From IMG/VR virus record IMGVR_UViG_3300049846_001678, positions 1 to 55,628 of that record: a stretch of 55,628 nucleotides of DNA; one strand, given 5' to 3'. Source of the DNA: a virus. The notes beneath the pieces were generated by a model. It did not search any database. It saw only the letters and a program-made list of their open reading frames with translations, and was not told the DNA's origin. Positions 14,941 through 22,958 of the stretch are shown here, piece after piece (position 1 is the first letter of the stretch; every line of letters begins with the position of its first letter). The position numbers and the translations under genes were made by a program.

Positions 14941-15141
14941 ATGTCAGATAAAGAGCGTAGGGTTTATAAATACCAGATCTTTCCCTGCAAGGGCGGGTAC
15001 TTGCTCAATACACACTTTTCGGCGACTCATGTGGAATCCGAGGTTATTGTGAGCGGCATGACTCTGCTGACGAAGATTGCCCATCTCGAGGGGCTTTTGG
15101 ATGACGACGCATGGGAACCGAAATCGGAGCCGTTATCATGA
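14941..15141 (+). CDS. Hypothetical protein
   Basis: 66 residues from ATG 14941 (MSDKERRVYKYQIFPCKGGY...), compact alpha/beta. The upstream extension from 14908 overlaps the previous gene and lacks a site. Overlaps the next gene by 4 bases. Confidence 0.55.
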   Translation: MSDKERRVYKYQIFPCKGGYLLNTHFSATHVESEVIVSGMTLLTKIAHLEGLLDDDAWEPKSEPLS

Positions 15142-15428
15142 GTCGGTATGTGCCTCCAACTGTATTTCCGCATCACTGCCGCTGTTGTGGGAAGGGGTTT
15201 AAGAGACCCCCAGGGGTGCAGAGAATATTATGTGTATCTTGTTTTATGGAACATAAAAGGGGAAATAAATGCCATACGTCAAACCAGATCGTAGATCAGC
15301 CAAAATTGGAGAGTTTGCAACTGACAGCGAGGGAGACCTTAACTACCACATTACCCGAGCCTGTCAGGTCTTTATCGCCAAACACGGACGGTCCTATGCC
15401 TCCTTCAATGCGGTTGTTGGTGTTTTAG
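15138..15428 (+). CDS. Small zinc-finger protein with doubtful C-terminus
   Basis: 96 residues as read. The first ~40 carry CRCC and CVSC, a plausible zinc site with a basic GKGFKRPPGVQR linker. The remainder lies out of frame over the next gene for 160 bases and looks like low-information sequence. The natural end may be at the TAA next to the following start (AAATAAATG at about 15264-15271), reached if one G of the GGGG run were gained or lost. Confidence 0.5.
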   Translation: MSRYVPPTVFPHHCRCCGKGFKRPPGVQRILCVSCFMEHKRGNKCHTSNQIVDQPKLESLQLTARETLTTTLPEPVRSLSPNTDGPMPPSMRLLVF

Positions 15429-15511
15429 AGTGTGCTAAGTTGGAATTTTATAGGCGTGCCGTAGCGGCATACGAGGACACGAAAATCGCCGAAAACGGGG
15501 ATGTTTACTGA
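15269..15511 (+). CDS. Conserved phage protein (DUF6899-like)
   Basis: 80 residues. GDLNYHITRACQVFI, SYASFNAVVGVLECAKLEFYRR and YEDTKIAENGDV match a small, widespread phage family that I recall as DUF6899; its function is unknown. The start at 15269 has an AAGGGGAAATAA site. It overlaps the phosphoesterase start by 1 base, so they are probably coupled. Confidence 0.7.
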   Translation: MPYVKPDRRSAKIGEFATDSEGDLNYHITRACQVFIAKHGRSYASFNAVVGVLECAKLEFYRRAVAAYEDTKIAENGDVY

Positions 15512-16077
15512 TGATTTGGTTTACGGCAGATACACATTTTGGGCATGACAACATTATTCGTTCCTGTAACAGGCCCTTCGCCTCGGTGGAGGAGCAGGAC
15601 GAGACCCTAATTCAGAACTGGAATAGCCGAGTCTGCAAAACCGATCATGTATACCATTTAGGCGACTTCGCGTTCCGTAACGCAAAAGGCGTAAACATTT
15701 ACGCAAGAAGGCTAAACGGAAAGATTCATATTATTCAGGGGAATCACGACAAACAGTTTTCGCCGGAGTTCTTCACCATACTTGGGCACTATCATGTATT
15801 GAAGGGGCACATTTACGGTAAGGGGCCGGACGATCCTCAGCTTATTGTCCTCTGTCATTATCCGTTTAGCAGTTGGGCGAGCGCGTATCACGGCAGTTGG
15901 CATCTATTTGGGCATGTGCACGGGCGCTCGGCGCCGTACGATAAGGACTCCTTGCGCATGGACGTGGGCGTTGACTGCAACAACTTTGCGCCGATTTCCT
16001 ATGAAGAGGTTAAGGCTAAGATGCTGGCCAAGAATTGGCAAAAAGGTAGCAAAGACGGTACGTTTCCGACAACGTAA
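15511..16077 (+). CDS. Calcineurin-like metallophosphoesterase
   Basis: 188 residues with the full motif set of the family: TADTHFGHDN (D-x-H), HLGDFAF (GD), IQGNHDK (GNHD), LCHYPF and HLFGHVHGRS (GHxH). These residues hold two metal ions. Phage members of this type are thought to act on nucleic acid ends or nucleotides, but the substrate cannot be read from the sequence. A second, unrelated-length phosphoesterase is encoded at 19442. Confidence 0.88.
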   Translation: MIWFTADTHFGHDNIIRSCNRPFASVEEQDETLIQNWNSRVCKTDHVYHLGDFAFRNAKGVNIYARRLNGKIHIIQGNHDKQFSPEFFTILGHYHVLKGHIYGKGPDDPQLIVLCHYPFSSWASAYHGSWHLFGHVHGRSAPYDKDSLRMDVGVDCNNFAPISYEEVKAKMLAKNWQKGSKDGTFPTT

Positions 16078-16103
16078 AATATACTTTGCGAAAAAGGGCT
16101 TTA

Positions 16104-16652
16104 GTGAGAACTATATATTACATCAATTTGACGAACGGACTCGGCCATCTCTACACCCGTGAAGAATTAGACTTGGCGCGGTTTGTGCGTATCCAATCGT
16201 CGCACCTAGAGGCAAAAGCCTTCCATAAGGTCCTATACGGAATCGGGCACGATCTACCTCTGCAACTGGCGCTCGGCAACGACTGTGTTGTATTGGATAA
16301 ATGCCACAATCGACATCGAGATAACTACAGCAGGGCTTTGTGGCAGGGCATTCCGTGGATTACGTACGTTCTGGAGAGGGCTTGGGGGCTTAAACACTCG
16401 TGGCAAGAGTGTCGTGGGCACGCCTGCAAGGCGTTTTTTGCGGAAATGTTGCGTAAGAAGGCTTGTTATGAGCCTTTTGAGCAACTTAAATATTTTAGGA
16501 AATTCCTAAATACCGAAACCGTGAACTTATATATGCGAACCGGTTTGACCGGGTGCGATGGGGACTATCAGTACTGGCGTGATCATCTAATTTCACTAAA
16601 TAGGGGGCTAAATGAACTCAAAACAACGCAGAAAAAGACGACGATTACCTAA
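16104..16652 (+). CDS. Hypothetical protein
   Basis: 182 residues if it starts at GTG 16104, which has an AAGGG site 5 bases upstream; TTG 16086 is the alternative. A conserved-looking segment NDCVVLDKCHNRHRDNYSRA and a Trp-rich WGLKHSWQECRGH suggest a folded, possibly metal-binding protein. I do not recognise the family. Confidence 0.6.
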   Translation: MRTIYYINLTNGLGHLYTREELDLARFVRIQSSHLEAKAFHKVLYGIGHDLPLQLALGNDCVVLDKCHNRHRDNYSRALWQGIPWITYVLERAWGLKHSWQECRGHACKAFFAEMLRKKACYEPFEQLKYFRKFLNTETVNLYMRTGLTGCDGDYQYWRDHLISLNRGLNELKTTQKKTTIT

Positions 16653-16824
16653 AAAAGAGGCCTTTTTACAGAGGGTGCGCGAACAGAAGGAAAATGGCAA
16701 CAAAATCAAGCCATTAAGCGCGCGCGGGGATAGTATTTTAACCAATAGAGCGGTCATGTTAGACTATCTACTGGGGTCAACTTATGGCAAAGAACAGCTT
16801 TTCGACATTAGACCAACATGTTAG
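16612..16824 (+). CDS. Small very basic protein
   Basis: 70 residues beginning MNSKQRRKRRRLPKKEAF. The N-terminus is a dense basic patch that should bind nucleic acid. AGGGGGC site before ATG 16612; overlaps both neighbours by about 41 bases. Confidence 0.55.
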   Translation: MNSKQRRKRRRLPKKEAFLQRVREQKENGNKIKPLSARGDSILTNRAVMLDYLLGSTYGKEQLFDIRPTC

Positions 16825-17527
16825 ACGTTTTACCGGCCTACATGTCCTCGATCCGGGTATTTACTGCGCCACCTTTGGCAGCAGTTTTGATATGGCGATG
16901 ACAATGTGGCGAGTACAGGAGACGTTTGAGAGCCAGTACTCGGAGGAGTGTGAAGGGAAGCCCGTTCTGGTCGACTTTATGGAGTGGTATAGCAAAAACT
17001 ACGGCGATCAGTCGTATAGCTATACTGACGACTTCCACGGGTTCAATGTCAGTAAGGCGGCGATAGAGGGAGCCTACACCGATCGTGCTGCAATAAAGGA
17101 TTTTAACCGGTACGATGCGTTGCTTTGTAGCTTATGGGATACAATTAAGGCAAATGAGTCTGGAGACGATTACTTTTTAATGGGCGTACTGGACGGGGAC
17201 CACGAGACGCTGGAGCACGAGCTGGCACACTGTTATTTTTCCTTGGACGACGATTTTCGGAATAAACAGGCCCAAAATGTCAGGAATTTGGGAAAAAAAG
17301 CGGTCAAAATGTACGATGTTTTGACAAACATGGGGTATGCCAGCAGCGTTGTTGTCGACGAAACGCAGGCGTATCTTTCGACCGGATTGACCGACAAGAT
17401 GCGTAAGAAGCTCGGTAATAAGTTTGATAAGCTTTGTAAACCGTTCTCGGAGACTTTCTACGATCGCTTGAAGGGGACAAAAGCGGAGAAATTTGTCGAA
17501 GATTGGAAAAAGAGGGTTGACGATTAG
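16784..17527 (+). CDS. HELAH-containing metalloprotease-like phage protein
   Basis: 247 residues. The segment HETLEHELAHCYF contains an HExxH zinc motif (H145, E146, H149). Further on, VVVDETQAYLSTG offers a glutamate as third ligand in an ExxAY context. I recall related phage proteins that are often mislabelled as ABC transporter proteins. The fold resembles no named peptidase with certainty. It is the first of three HExxH proteins in the window and ends just before a promoter. Confidence 0.6.
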   Translation: MAKNSFSTLDQHVRRFTGLHVLDPGIYCATFGSSFDMAMTMWRVQETFESQYSEECEGKPVLVDFMEWYSKNYGDQSYSYTDDFHGFNVSKAAIEGAYTDRAAIKDFNRYDALLCSLWDTIKANESGDDYFLMGVLDGDHETLEHELAHCYFSLDDDFRNKQAQNVRNLGKKAVKMYDVLTNMGYASSVVVDETQAYLSTGLTDKMRKKLGNKFDKLCKPFSETFYDRLKGTKAEKFVEDWKKRVDD

Positions 17528-17544
17528 GCGCGTACGTGTACAAT
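17517..17544 (+). promoter_or_regulatory. Promoter before the 17.56 kb genes
   Basis: TTGACG (17517-17522), 16-base spacer, TACAAT (17539-17544) inside GTGTACAAT, the same -10 word as the early promoter at 6061. It lies in the end of the preceding gene and drives 17560. Confidence 0.7.
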
Positions 17545-17559
17545 TGTAGTGGGGGCAAA

Positions 17560-17781
17560 ATGAAAATTAAGAAACACGTTGAGTATAGCGCAGTCTACCC
17601 GGAAGATGCCCCCCGTGTTCGTGTCCGCCTAAGTTCAGACGATATGGTTACAATCACACTAGCCCCGAATTCGATTGCCCAGAGAACCGTCGATTTGCCG
17701 TATGAGGCTATTGAACTGGCAATGCGCCTGAAGTTGAAGGTGCAAGACTTAGACCCGGAAAACTGTTATATTAAGCGATAA
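17560..17781 (+). CDS. Hypothetical protein
   Basis: 73 residues from ATG 17560 with a GGGGGCAAA site. MKIKKHVEYSAVYPEDAPRV... is beta-rich. It is followed after 14 bases by the structural protein, so they share the promoter at 17517. Confidence 0.6.
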   Translation: MKIKKHVEYSAVYPEDAPRVRVRLSSDDMVTITLAPNSIAQRTVDLPYEAIELAMRLKLKVQDLDPENCYIKR

Positions 17782-17795
17782 TAAGGAGAATTACC

Positions 17796-19421
17796 TTGGC
17801 GATTAAAGACTGGTCAACACAATATCCAACGAATTTAGATACGGTGACACAGCAACCGGCCGTCCTGAACAGCGCGGACGTAACACGTGCCTCGCAGATA
17901 AACACGATGCGGGACTGTGTACAAGCTCTTCAAGCCCAGGTTGGCTCGAATAACATCGAGTCCGGGACGCTTCGCGACCGCGTAGCAGACCTAGAGGCGG
18001 CCGTTGGCGCTCTCGGCGACCCGGCAATGCAAACAGGCATTACCGCGTTCGCGGGTGGTGGGCAAGGCAGTGCGACACAGCTTAGCTCGTCTGTCTACTT
18101 TCACTTCGTCGACACCGTAGCCACTCAAGATGACTCTGTTAAATTGCCAGATAATACAACTGGGCAGGCCTATCCTGTCGTTGTGAAGAATAGGGGAGTT
18201 GCTCGTCTTGCTGTCTTTCCGTTTACCGGTGGGGCAATTAATGCGTTAGGGACTAATGTCGCGATAAACTTGCGACCGGAAATGCAACAGTGGTTTATTC
18301 CACAGACTTCGGGTCCTGGCTGGATTACCGTTAATGTCTCCTACGATCTTAAATTGACAGGGGATGCCGATATTGCAGGTAACGTAGTCGTCGGGGGTTT
18401 GACGGCATCGCAGGTCGTAGAAACGAACGGATCGAAACAGCTCGTGAGTGTGGCCTCGACTGGTACGGGAAATATAGTTCGCGCCTCCTCGCCGAGTATA
18501 GCCACTCCAACGCTAACAGGGACAGCGACAGCGGGAAACCTTATTGTAAGCGGGCTGACCGCCTCTCAAGTAGTAGAAACAAACGGCTCTAGCCAGCTCG
18601 TTAGCGTCGCGTCGACGGGTACAGGAAATATTGTACGCGCGTCGTCTCCCAGTATTGCTACACCGACACTTACCGGTTTAACAACAGCAGCATCGATAAC
18701 AGCTAGTGGAACCGTTACTGTGCCACATCTTATTAATGGCACACGCTGGAATAGAGGTTCGACAGACAACATAACAGCCTTTGCTGGGGGTGGGCAGGCT
18801 AGTGCTACACTACTAACAACACCAAATAATACGGTAAAAACATGCGCAACCCATGGAGACTCGGTAAAATTACCCTCACCGACAGCAGACGGGGATACCG
18901 TATGGGTATTAAACAAGGGCGCAAAGGATGTCGCTATTTATCCGCAAACAGGGCACGAAGTTGCTGAAGAAGGAACAAACAATCCATTCTATTTACATGC
19001 CGAATGTCGTATGGGGTTTGTTTGGGAATCTTCTACATTAATTTGGAGACTACATAGTTTTTCTACTATTCGCGTAGATCGCGGCGATACGGGTGCAGTT
19101 GATTTCTCTTCTTTTACATTTGATGGGACATTCCATGATTTAGATTTATCGTCTATTGTTCCACCTTCGGGTAAGAATAGAAATGTTGAGGCTACGTTGC
19201 GTTTTACTGCGACGGCAGTGGGAGAATCGTACTTAAAGACGAAAGGTAATAATAACGGTATTAATCAGCACATCTTTCGCGGTGCCGTTGCGAATGACAG
19301 TATGGCTGGATATGCTATGATGAAATGTAATAGTTCTCGACTTCTAGAGTATCGCTTTCCATCGACGACCTCTTCAGCAAATATTCGTATTCATGCGTAT
19401 TGGGTCCTTTCAGGGGCTTAA
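17796..19421 (+). CDS. Virion surface / tail-fibre-like protein with internal repeats
   Basis: 541 residues, TTG start at 17796 with an AAGGAG site. The N-terminus includes a trimer-like coiled segment (RASQINTMRDCVQALQAQVG, then LEAAVG). The middle carries two 52-residue repeats (about 18396-18551 and 18552-18680) with GLTASQVVETNG, QLVSVASTGTGNIVR and ASSPSIATPTLTG. Two ITAFAGGGQ(G/A)SAT units flank the repeats. Such Gly/Ser/Thr-rich repeats are typical of phage fibres or decoration proteins. It is far from the main tail block, so its place in the virion is uncertain. Confidence 0.65.
   Translation: MAIKDWSTQYPTNLDTVTQQPAVLNSADVTRASQINTMRDCVQALQAQVGSNNIESGTLRDRVADLEAAVGALGDPAMQTGITAFAGGGQGSATQLSSSVYFHFVDTVATQDDSVKLPDNTTGQAYPVVVKNRGVARLAVFPFTGGAINALGTNVAINLRPEMQQWFIPQTSGPGWITVNVSYDLKLTGDADIAGNVVVGGLTASQVVETNGSKQLVSVASTGTGNIVRASSPSIATPTLTGTATAGNLIVSGLTASQVVETNGSSQLVSVASTGTGNIVRASSPSIATPTLTGLTTAASITASGTVTVPHLINGTRWNRGSTDNITAFAGGGQASATLLTTPNNTVKTCATHGDSVKLPSPTADGDTVWVLNKGAKDVAIYPQTGHEVAEEGTNNPFYLHAECRMGFVWESSTLIWRLHSFSTIRVDRGDTGAVDFSSFTFDGTFHDLDLSSIVPPSGKNRNVEATLRFTATAVGESYLKTKGNNNGINQHIFRGAVANDSMAGYAMMKCNSSRLLEYRFPSTTSSANIRIHAYWVLSGA
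18396..18680 (+). repeat. In-frame 156-bp tandem repeat in the fibre-like gene
   Basis: Two adjacent 156-base units (52 residues) encode almost the same amino acids, but many third codon positions differ, so the duplication is old and kept by selection on the protein. Confidence 0.75.
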
Positions 19422-19441
19422 TAGAGATATTGGGGGAGTGA

Positions 19442-20722
19442 ATGAAAGTTTGGACCGAAGAGAAACTACAGACGGCTAAAAAACTGTGTGCTCAACACAC
19501 TTCTGTTGAAGCCGTACTATCCGCTTTAGAACTTAAATATGATCAGAAATTAGGTATTTCCCAATTTCGAGCCGCTTTTAAAAAGCGATTTGGAAATCTT
19601 CCAACGAAGTATCTGTTAAAACAATTGCCCGTTCATCACGTTCCGGAAGTTCCCCCAAGTGAGAGTCCGATTTTCCTTAAGCGCCGCATTACGCAATTGG
19701 AAAAAGAACTGAAGTTAGCACATACAAACAGCGAGTATGCCGCGATCGTTAAATCTATCTGTCATGGGGGATTACAGCACGAGAATCAACAACCAGCGTG
19801 GATTGTCCCGGAAAAGAATGCCCATCCCCGTCATGGAACCCCTACCCTTCTTATAAGCGACATTCATCACGGTGAAACGGTCGTACCGGGGGAGGTAAAC
19901 TTCGCTAACAAATTCGATCTAGATATTTCCCGGACACGCATTAAGCGCGTCTTTCAACGCAGCATCTATTTGACGGACACAGTTTTGACCCCCTGCGATT
20001 ATGACGGTATCTATCTAGTTTTAGGGGGGGACATTTTAAGTGGCAACATTCACGAGGAATTGCGGGAAACAAACCAGGTTGGTGTAGCGGAGGCCATGTT
20101 AGATGTAGCAGATTGCCTAGAAAACGGTATAAAACTTCTTCAGGAACGCTTCCGGGTAGTCAATGTGCCTTGTGTCGTCGGCAATCATGCCCGCTTCGAT
20201 AAGAAACCGCGCTATAAGAAGGGTCCGTCGGATAACTTTGAGTACATTCTGTACCATCTGCTGAAGGCTCGTTTTAAGGACAATCCGAATGTCCATATAC
20301 ACGTCAGCGACTCCTTCACCGCGTTCTATACCGTCAATGGTACGCGTTATATGCTGACCCACGGCGACGAGTTCAAGGGCGGCTCCGGTATTGCCGGTCC
20401 CGCGACTCCTTGGGCACTCGGTGACCACAAACTACGCAAACAACTGGCCTCAATGGAGCGATGGACCGGGCGCGCACATGAATACGACGTTCTTGTTTTC
20501 TGCCATTTCCATCAGTTGACGTTCATGGACAATATTATTGTAAACGGGTCGATAAAGGGTTTTGACGAGTTCTGTAAAAAGAACAACTACCCGTTTCAGT
20601 TGCCCATGCAGGCCTTTTGGTTTACAACGCAGGATCGCGGCATCACACTGCCGATGCGTATCTTCGCCGAAGACCCGCCGAACGTATCTCGGGCCACTAA
20701 ATTAGAGGGTTGGACGAAATGA
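19442..20722 (+). CDS. Metallophosphoesterase with N-terminal helical domain
   Basis: 426 residues, GGGGGAG site before ATG 19442. The first ~70 residues (MKVWTEEKLQTAKKLCAQH...) form a helical, SANT/HTH-like domain. The rest is a calcineurin-like phosphoesterase: LLISDIHHGE, VLGGDILSG, VVGNHARF, LTHGDEF and FCHFHQL. This Mre11-like architecture occurs in other phages and may process DNA ends. It is unlike the short phosphoesterase at 15511, so it is not a recent duplicate. Confidence 0.85.
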   Translation: MKVWTEEKLQTAKKLCAQHTSVEAVLSALELKYDQKLGISQFRAAFKKRFGNLPTKYLLKQLPVHHVPEVPPSESPIFLKRRITQLEKELKLAHTNSEYAAIVKSICHGGLQHENQQPAWIVPEKNAHPRHGTPTLLISDIHHGETVVPGEVNFANKFDLDISRTRIKRVFQRSIYLTDTVLTPCDYDGIYLVLGGDILSGNIHEELRETNQVGVAEAMLDVADCLENGIKLLQERFRVVNVPCVVGNHARFDKKPRYKKGPSDNFEYILYHLLKARFKDNPNVHIHVSDSFTAFYTVNGTRYMLTHGDEFKGGSGIAGPATPWALGDHKLRKQLASMERWTGRAHEYDVLVFCHFHQLTFMDNIIVNGSIKGFDEFCKKNNYPFQLPMQAFWFTTQDRGITLPMRIFAEDPPNVSRATKLEGWTK

Positions 20723-20991
20723 ACTGGCAGCCGCTAGTGGAATGGCTGGGGGTGGTCGGCAGCGCAATGCTGGCTGTTTGCGCACTACCGCTGGTCGTCG
20801 ATGTTGTCCGTAACCGCACGGCTCGAGCAATCCCCTGGCTATTTCTGCTCTCCTGGGGCGTTGGCGAGATTTACGTCGGCATATATGGGTTGTTTTATTG
20901 GCTAAAGCCCGTCCTTCTTAATGTAACGTTTAACCTGTTGGCTGTTTTTATCATTCTTTACTATAAGGTCGGCGATGTCGGTCGCAAATAA
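20719..20991 (+). CDS. PQ-loop-like small membrane protein
   Basis: 90 residues from ATG 20719 (GAGGG site, ATGA overlap with the previous stop). Three hydrophobic helices with ALPLVVDVVRNRTARAIPWL, FLLSWGVGEIY and a final N-T-F-N segment resemble a single PQ-loop repeat as in SemiSWEET-type proteins, although the PQ itself reads PL. Such proteins occur in other phages; transport of a small solute is conceivable but unproven. Confidence 0.6.
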   Translation: MNWQPLVEWLGVVGSAMLAVCALPLVVDVVRNRTARAIPWLFLLSWGVGEIYVGIYGLFYWLKPVLLNVTFNLLAVFIILYYKVGDVGRK

Positions 20992-21541
20992 GCAACTTCC
21001 CGCTTTGTTAGACCTGAAAGAGAAAAAGACTCTTACGGAGTTGAAGGTCGACCAGCGCGTGGAAGAGATTATGCTCATGGTAACGCATGGTATCTCGACG
21101 ACCAGGATTGTTAAGGATATCCGGGAAAAGTATAACGTTTCTCGGAACACGGCGGATAGCTACTTGGCTAAAGCCATGATGGAACTGGCGGCGCATACCC
21201 GTACCTATAGTGTCGATACCTGGGTTGCTAAAAGGCGTTCACAGCTAGAGGCCATTCTCGAGGCGTGCATGATTGAGAAAGACTACAAGACGGCCCTTGC
21301 AGCTATCGGTAAGTTGGTCGAGTTAGACGTTCCGCCGAATGCTCAGCAGCATTCCGTTACTGTGACGACACGTCACGCCGCCCTATCCCCAGAAGAGAAG
21401 TCTGAGCGTCTTAGGATGCTGTTAAATGAGCGACAGAAGTTTATTGACGCTACCTATACGGTAGAGGACGAAGAAAAACACAAGGAAGTCTACGAACAGG
21501 CAAAAGAAGAGTTTGGGTACACAGATGAAGGGGTTTCTTGA
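20975..21541 (+). CDS. HTH protein, small terminase subunit candidate
   Basis: 188 residues. HGISTTRIVKDIREKYNVSR and NTADSYLAKAMMEL form a helix-turn-helix near the N-terminus, followed by a helical middle and a charged C-terminus. Size and layout fit small terminase subunits, which select phage DNA for packaging. The large subunit lies 4.7 kb downstream, further than usual, so a regulator is the alternative. Confidence 0.5.
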   Translation: MSVANKQLPALLDLKEKKTLTELKVDQRVEEIMLMVTHGISTTRIVKDIREKYNVSRNTADSYLAKAMMELAAHTRTYSVDTWVAKRRSQLEAILEACMIEKDYKTALAAIGKLVELDVPPNAQQHSVTVTTRHAALSPEEKSERLRMLLNERQKFIDATYTVEDEEKHKEVYEQAKEEFGYTDEGVS

Positions 21542-21566
21542 CTTGTACTACATCGGCATACATAAT
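21538..21566 (+). promoter_or_regulatory. Promoter of the structured RNA element
   Basis: TTGACT (21538-21543), 17-base spacer, CATAAT (21561-21566). The expected transcription start at about 21572 coincides with the first base of the long stem of the RNA element. Confidence 0.7.
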
Positions 21567-21570
21567 ATCT

Positions 21571-21655
21571 GTGAGGGCCCGGTTTCATCGCTGCGTCGTC
21601 TGTGTCCCCCCACAACCCCCATACGCAACGCGATTACCGGAGCCCTCACTTTTTA
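21571..21655 (+). ncRNA. Structured small RNA or attenuator with C-rich loops
   Basis: The 5' end GTGAGGGC (21571-21578) pairs with GCCCTCAC (21642-21649); CCGGT (21579-21583) pairs with ACCGG (21636-21640) with one bulged A; ATCGC (21587-21591) pairs with GCGAT (21630-21634); TGCGT (21592-21596) pairs with ACGCA (21623-21627). An apical TGTG/CACA hairpin (21601-21614) closes a C-rich loop. TTTTT follows the outer stem. With the abutting promoter this looks like a self-terminating RNA of about 80 nt. The unpaired ACCCCCAT (21615-21622) is complementary to ATGGGGG (21660-21666) at the next ribosome-binding site. It is not a tRNA: no T-loop and no anticodon arm. Confidence 0.6.
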
Positions 21656-21670
21656 TCACATGGGGGACAA

Positions 21671-21961
21671 ATGAAACGGGTAACTAAGAAAAAGGATGTT
21701 TGGAAGGTCGGCGATAACCTCGTCTTAACGATGACCGGTGGAATGCCTGTTGCTGTTAAAGACCAGACGCTGGCTGTGATCGTCGACGGGCAGAAGAAAT
21801 TTCCTAGGCTTTTTGAGGAAATGATTTGCCGCGTTGGCTACAGATCGCTGTCTGAGGACTTCGTCTGCGTCGATTGGCCCAACAATTCGGAATTACCGAA
21901 GGGTTACTATAGTCGATATCGGTTTGTAAAATTGAATCTGGATGGGTTAGACTTGCATTAA
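21671..21961 (+). CDS. Hypothetical protein behind the RNA element
   Basis: 96 residues from ATG 21671 with site TGGGGGACAA. MKRVTKKKDVWKVGDNLVLT... is a small beta-rich protein. Transcription must pass the terminator-like RNA element unless another promoter exists, so attenuation is possible. Overlaps the next start by one base (TAATG). Confidence 0.6.
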   Translation: MKRVTKKKDVWKVGDNLVLTMTGGMPVAVKDQTLAVIVDGQKKFPRLFEEMICRVGYRSLSEDFVCVDWPNNSELPKGYYSRYRFVKLNLDGLDLH

Positions 21962-22230
21962 TGACCGACGCAGACTTGGCGAATGTGAAAATACTCGAAT
22001 TTAAACCGAACGCTCGATATGCCGTAGTTTTAGACAAGACCGAAATGATTCTTTTCATGACGTTAGACGAAACTGTGCGTTTCGTACACAAGTTGGGGAT
22101 TGAGCCGCATATGATTGATTCCCACGTATTTAAGATCAATCTGTCGCACACAACGGACAATGAGCGGTCGTATATTGATGGCTATGTAACGGCCATGAAG
22201 GAAAACAATGCAAATACCAAAAGACCTTAA
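21961..22230 (+). CDS. Hypothetical protein
   Basis: 89 residues, MTDADLANVKILEFKPNARY..., alpha/beta, no family recognised. The last 23 bases overlap the next gene. Confidence 0.6.
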   Translation: MTDADLANVKILEFKPNARYAVVLDKTEMILFMTLDETVRFVHKLGIEPHMIDSHVFKINLSHTTDNERSYIDGYVTAMKENNANTKRP

Positions 22231-22729
22231 AAAACAGCTAGATGCACAGGGAGTTCGGGTTGTGGAAAAAGCCGGGTGGTTTTGGAACACACTGCACTGG
22301 TGTGTCATTATTTTTACGTTCGGCGCCAATAGACGATTCCGGGACGGGTTTGTTACAACACTGGGGGCGACGATTGCGGTGCCACCAGGTAGAAAATGGA
22401 CAGAGGACCTACGAACAACAATAGAGCACGAAATGGTGCATGTTGGGCAGTTCCGAAAGATGGGTTTAGGCAGTGCCTACCTGGGCATACTGCCTGGGTT
22501 CTTTTGGTATATCCTTTTTCCTTTGCCAATTGGGTTCTGCTGGGGGCGTTGGCAAATGGAACGTTGGGCCTATCTTGTGAATATCCGCGCCTGTAAAACT
22601 AAGACTCATCGGGAATACGCGATAGCGCACGTTGTGCGGAACATGACCACATCCGCCTACGGATGGCCACTACCCCCGTTCAAGTGGGCAAAAAGATACA
22701 TAGAAAACTGGTTGCGTTTGCATATATAA
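22208..22729 (+). CDS. Membrane-associated HExxH metalloprotease-like protein
   Basis: 173 residues, AAGGAAA site before ATG 22208. TIEHEMVHVGQFRKMG contains HEMVH (H74, E75, H78) and a downstream WQMERWAY offers E119 as third zinc ligand, a gluzincin arrangement like DUF4157-type proteins. Hydrophobic stretches at about 30-40 and 90-112 suggest membrane association. The target is unknown; envelope or cell-wall protein turnover are possibilities. Confidence 0.65.
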   Translation: MQIPKDLKKQLDAQGVRVVEKAGWFWNTLHWCVIIFTFGANRRFRDGFVTTLGATIAVPPGRKWTEDLRTTIEHEMVHVGQFRKMGLGSAYLGILPGFFWYILFPLPIGFCWGRWQMERWAYLVNIRACKTKTHREYAIAHVVRNMTTSAYGWPLPPFKWAKRYIENWLRLHI

Positions 22730-22751
22730 TTAAAGAACAAAAGGGGGCACT

Positions 22752-22958
22752 ATGGTTACCACATTAACACTTCTCGTCGCTACCGGGGCAATTATAATTG
22801 GCAAAAACTTGCCAAAGAAAAAAGCTCGTCCACAACGGCGTGCCGTCGGTCGGGACATCACTTACGGGAACTATGTTCCACATAGTGTAATTATGAAGAA
22901 ACGGGAATCGAGCGATATTTGGATGCTCGAGAGGGAGGTTCGTCATCTTGATAAATAA
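22752..22958 (+). CDS. Small membrane-anchored basic protein
   Basis: 68 residues. One N-terminal hydrophobic helix (LTLLVATGAIIIG) followed by a basic cytoplasmic part KNLPKKKARPQRRAVGR. AAGGGGGCACT site. Function unknown. Confidence 0.6.
   Translation: MVTTLTLLVATGAIIIGKNLPKKKARPQRRAVGRDITYGNYVPHSVIMKKRESSDIWMLEREVRHLDK

Noticed and set aside
21571-21650. tRNA gene
   Set aside because: The 5' and 3' ends pair like an acceptor stem, but there is no T-loop, no D-arm consensus and no anticodon arm; the fold is a single rod.
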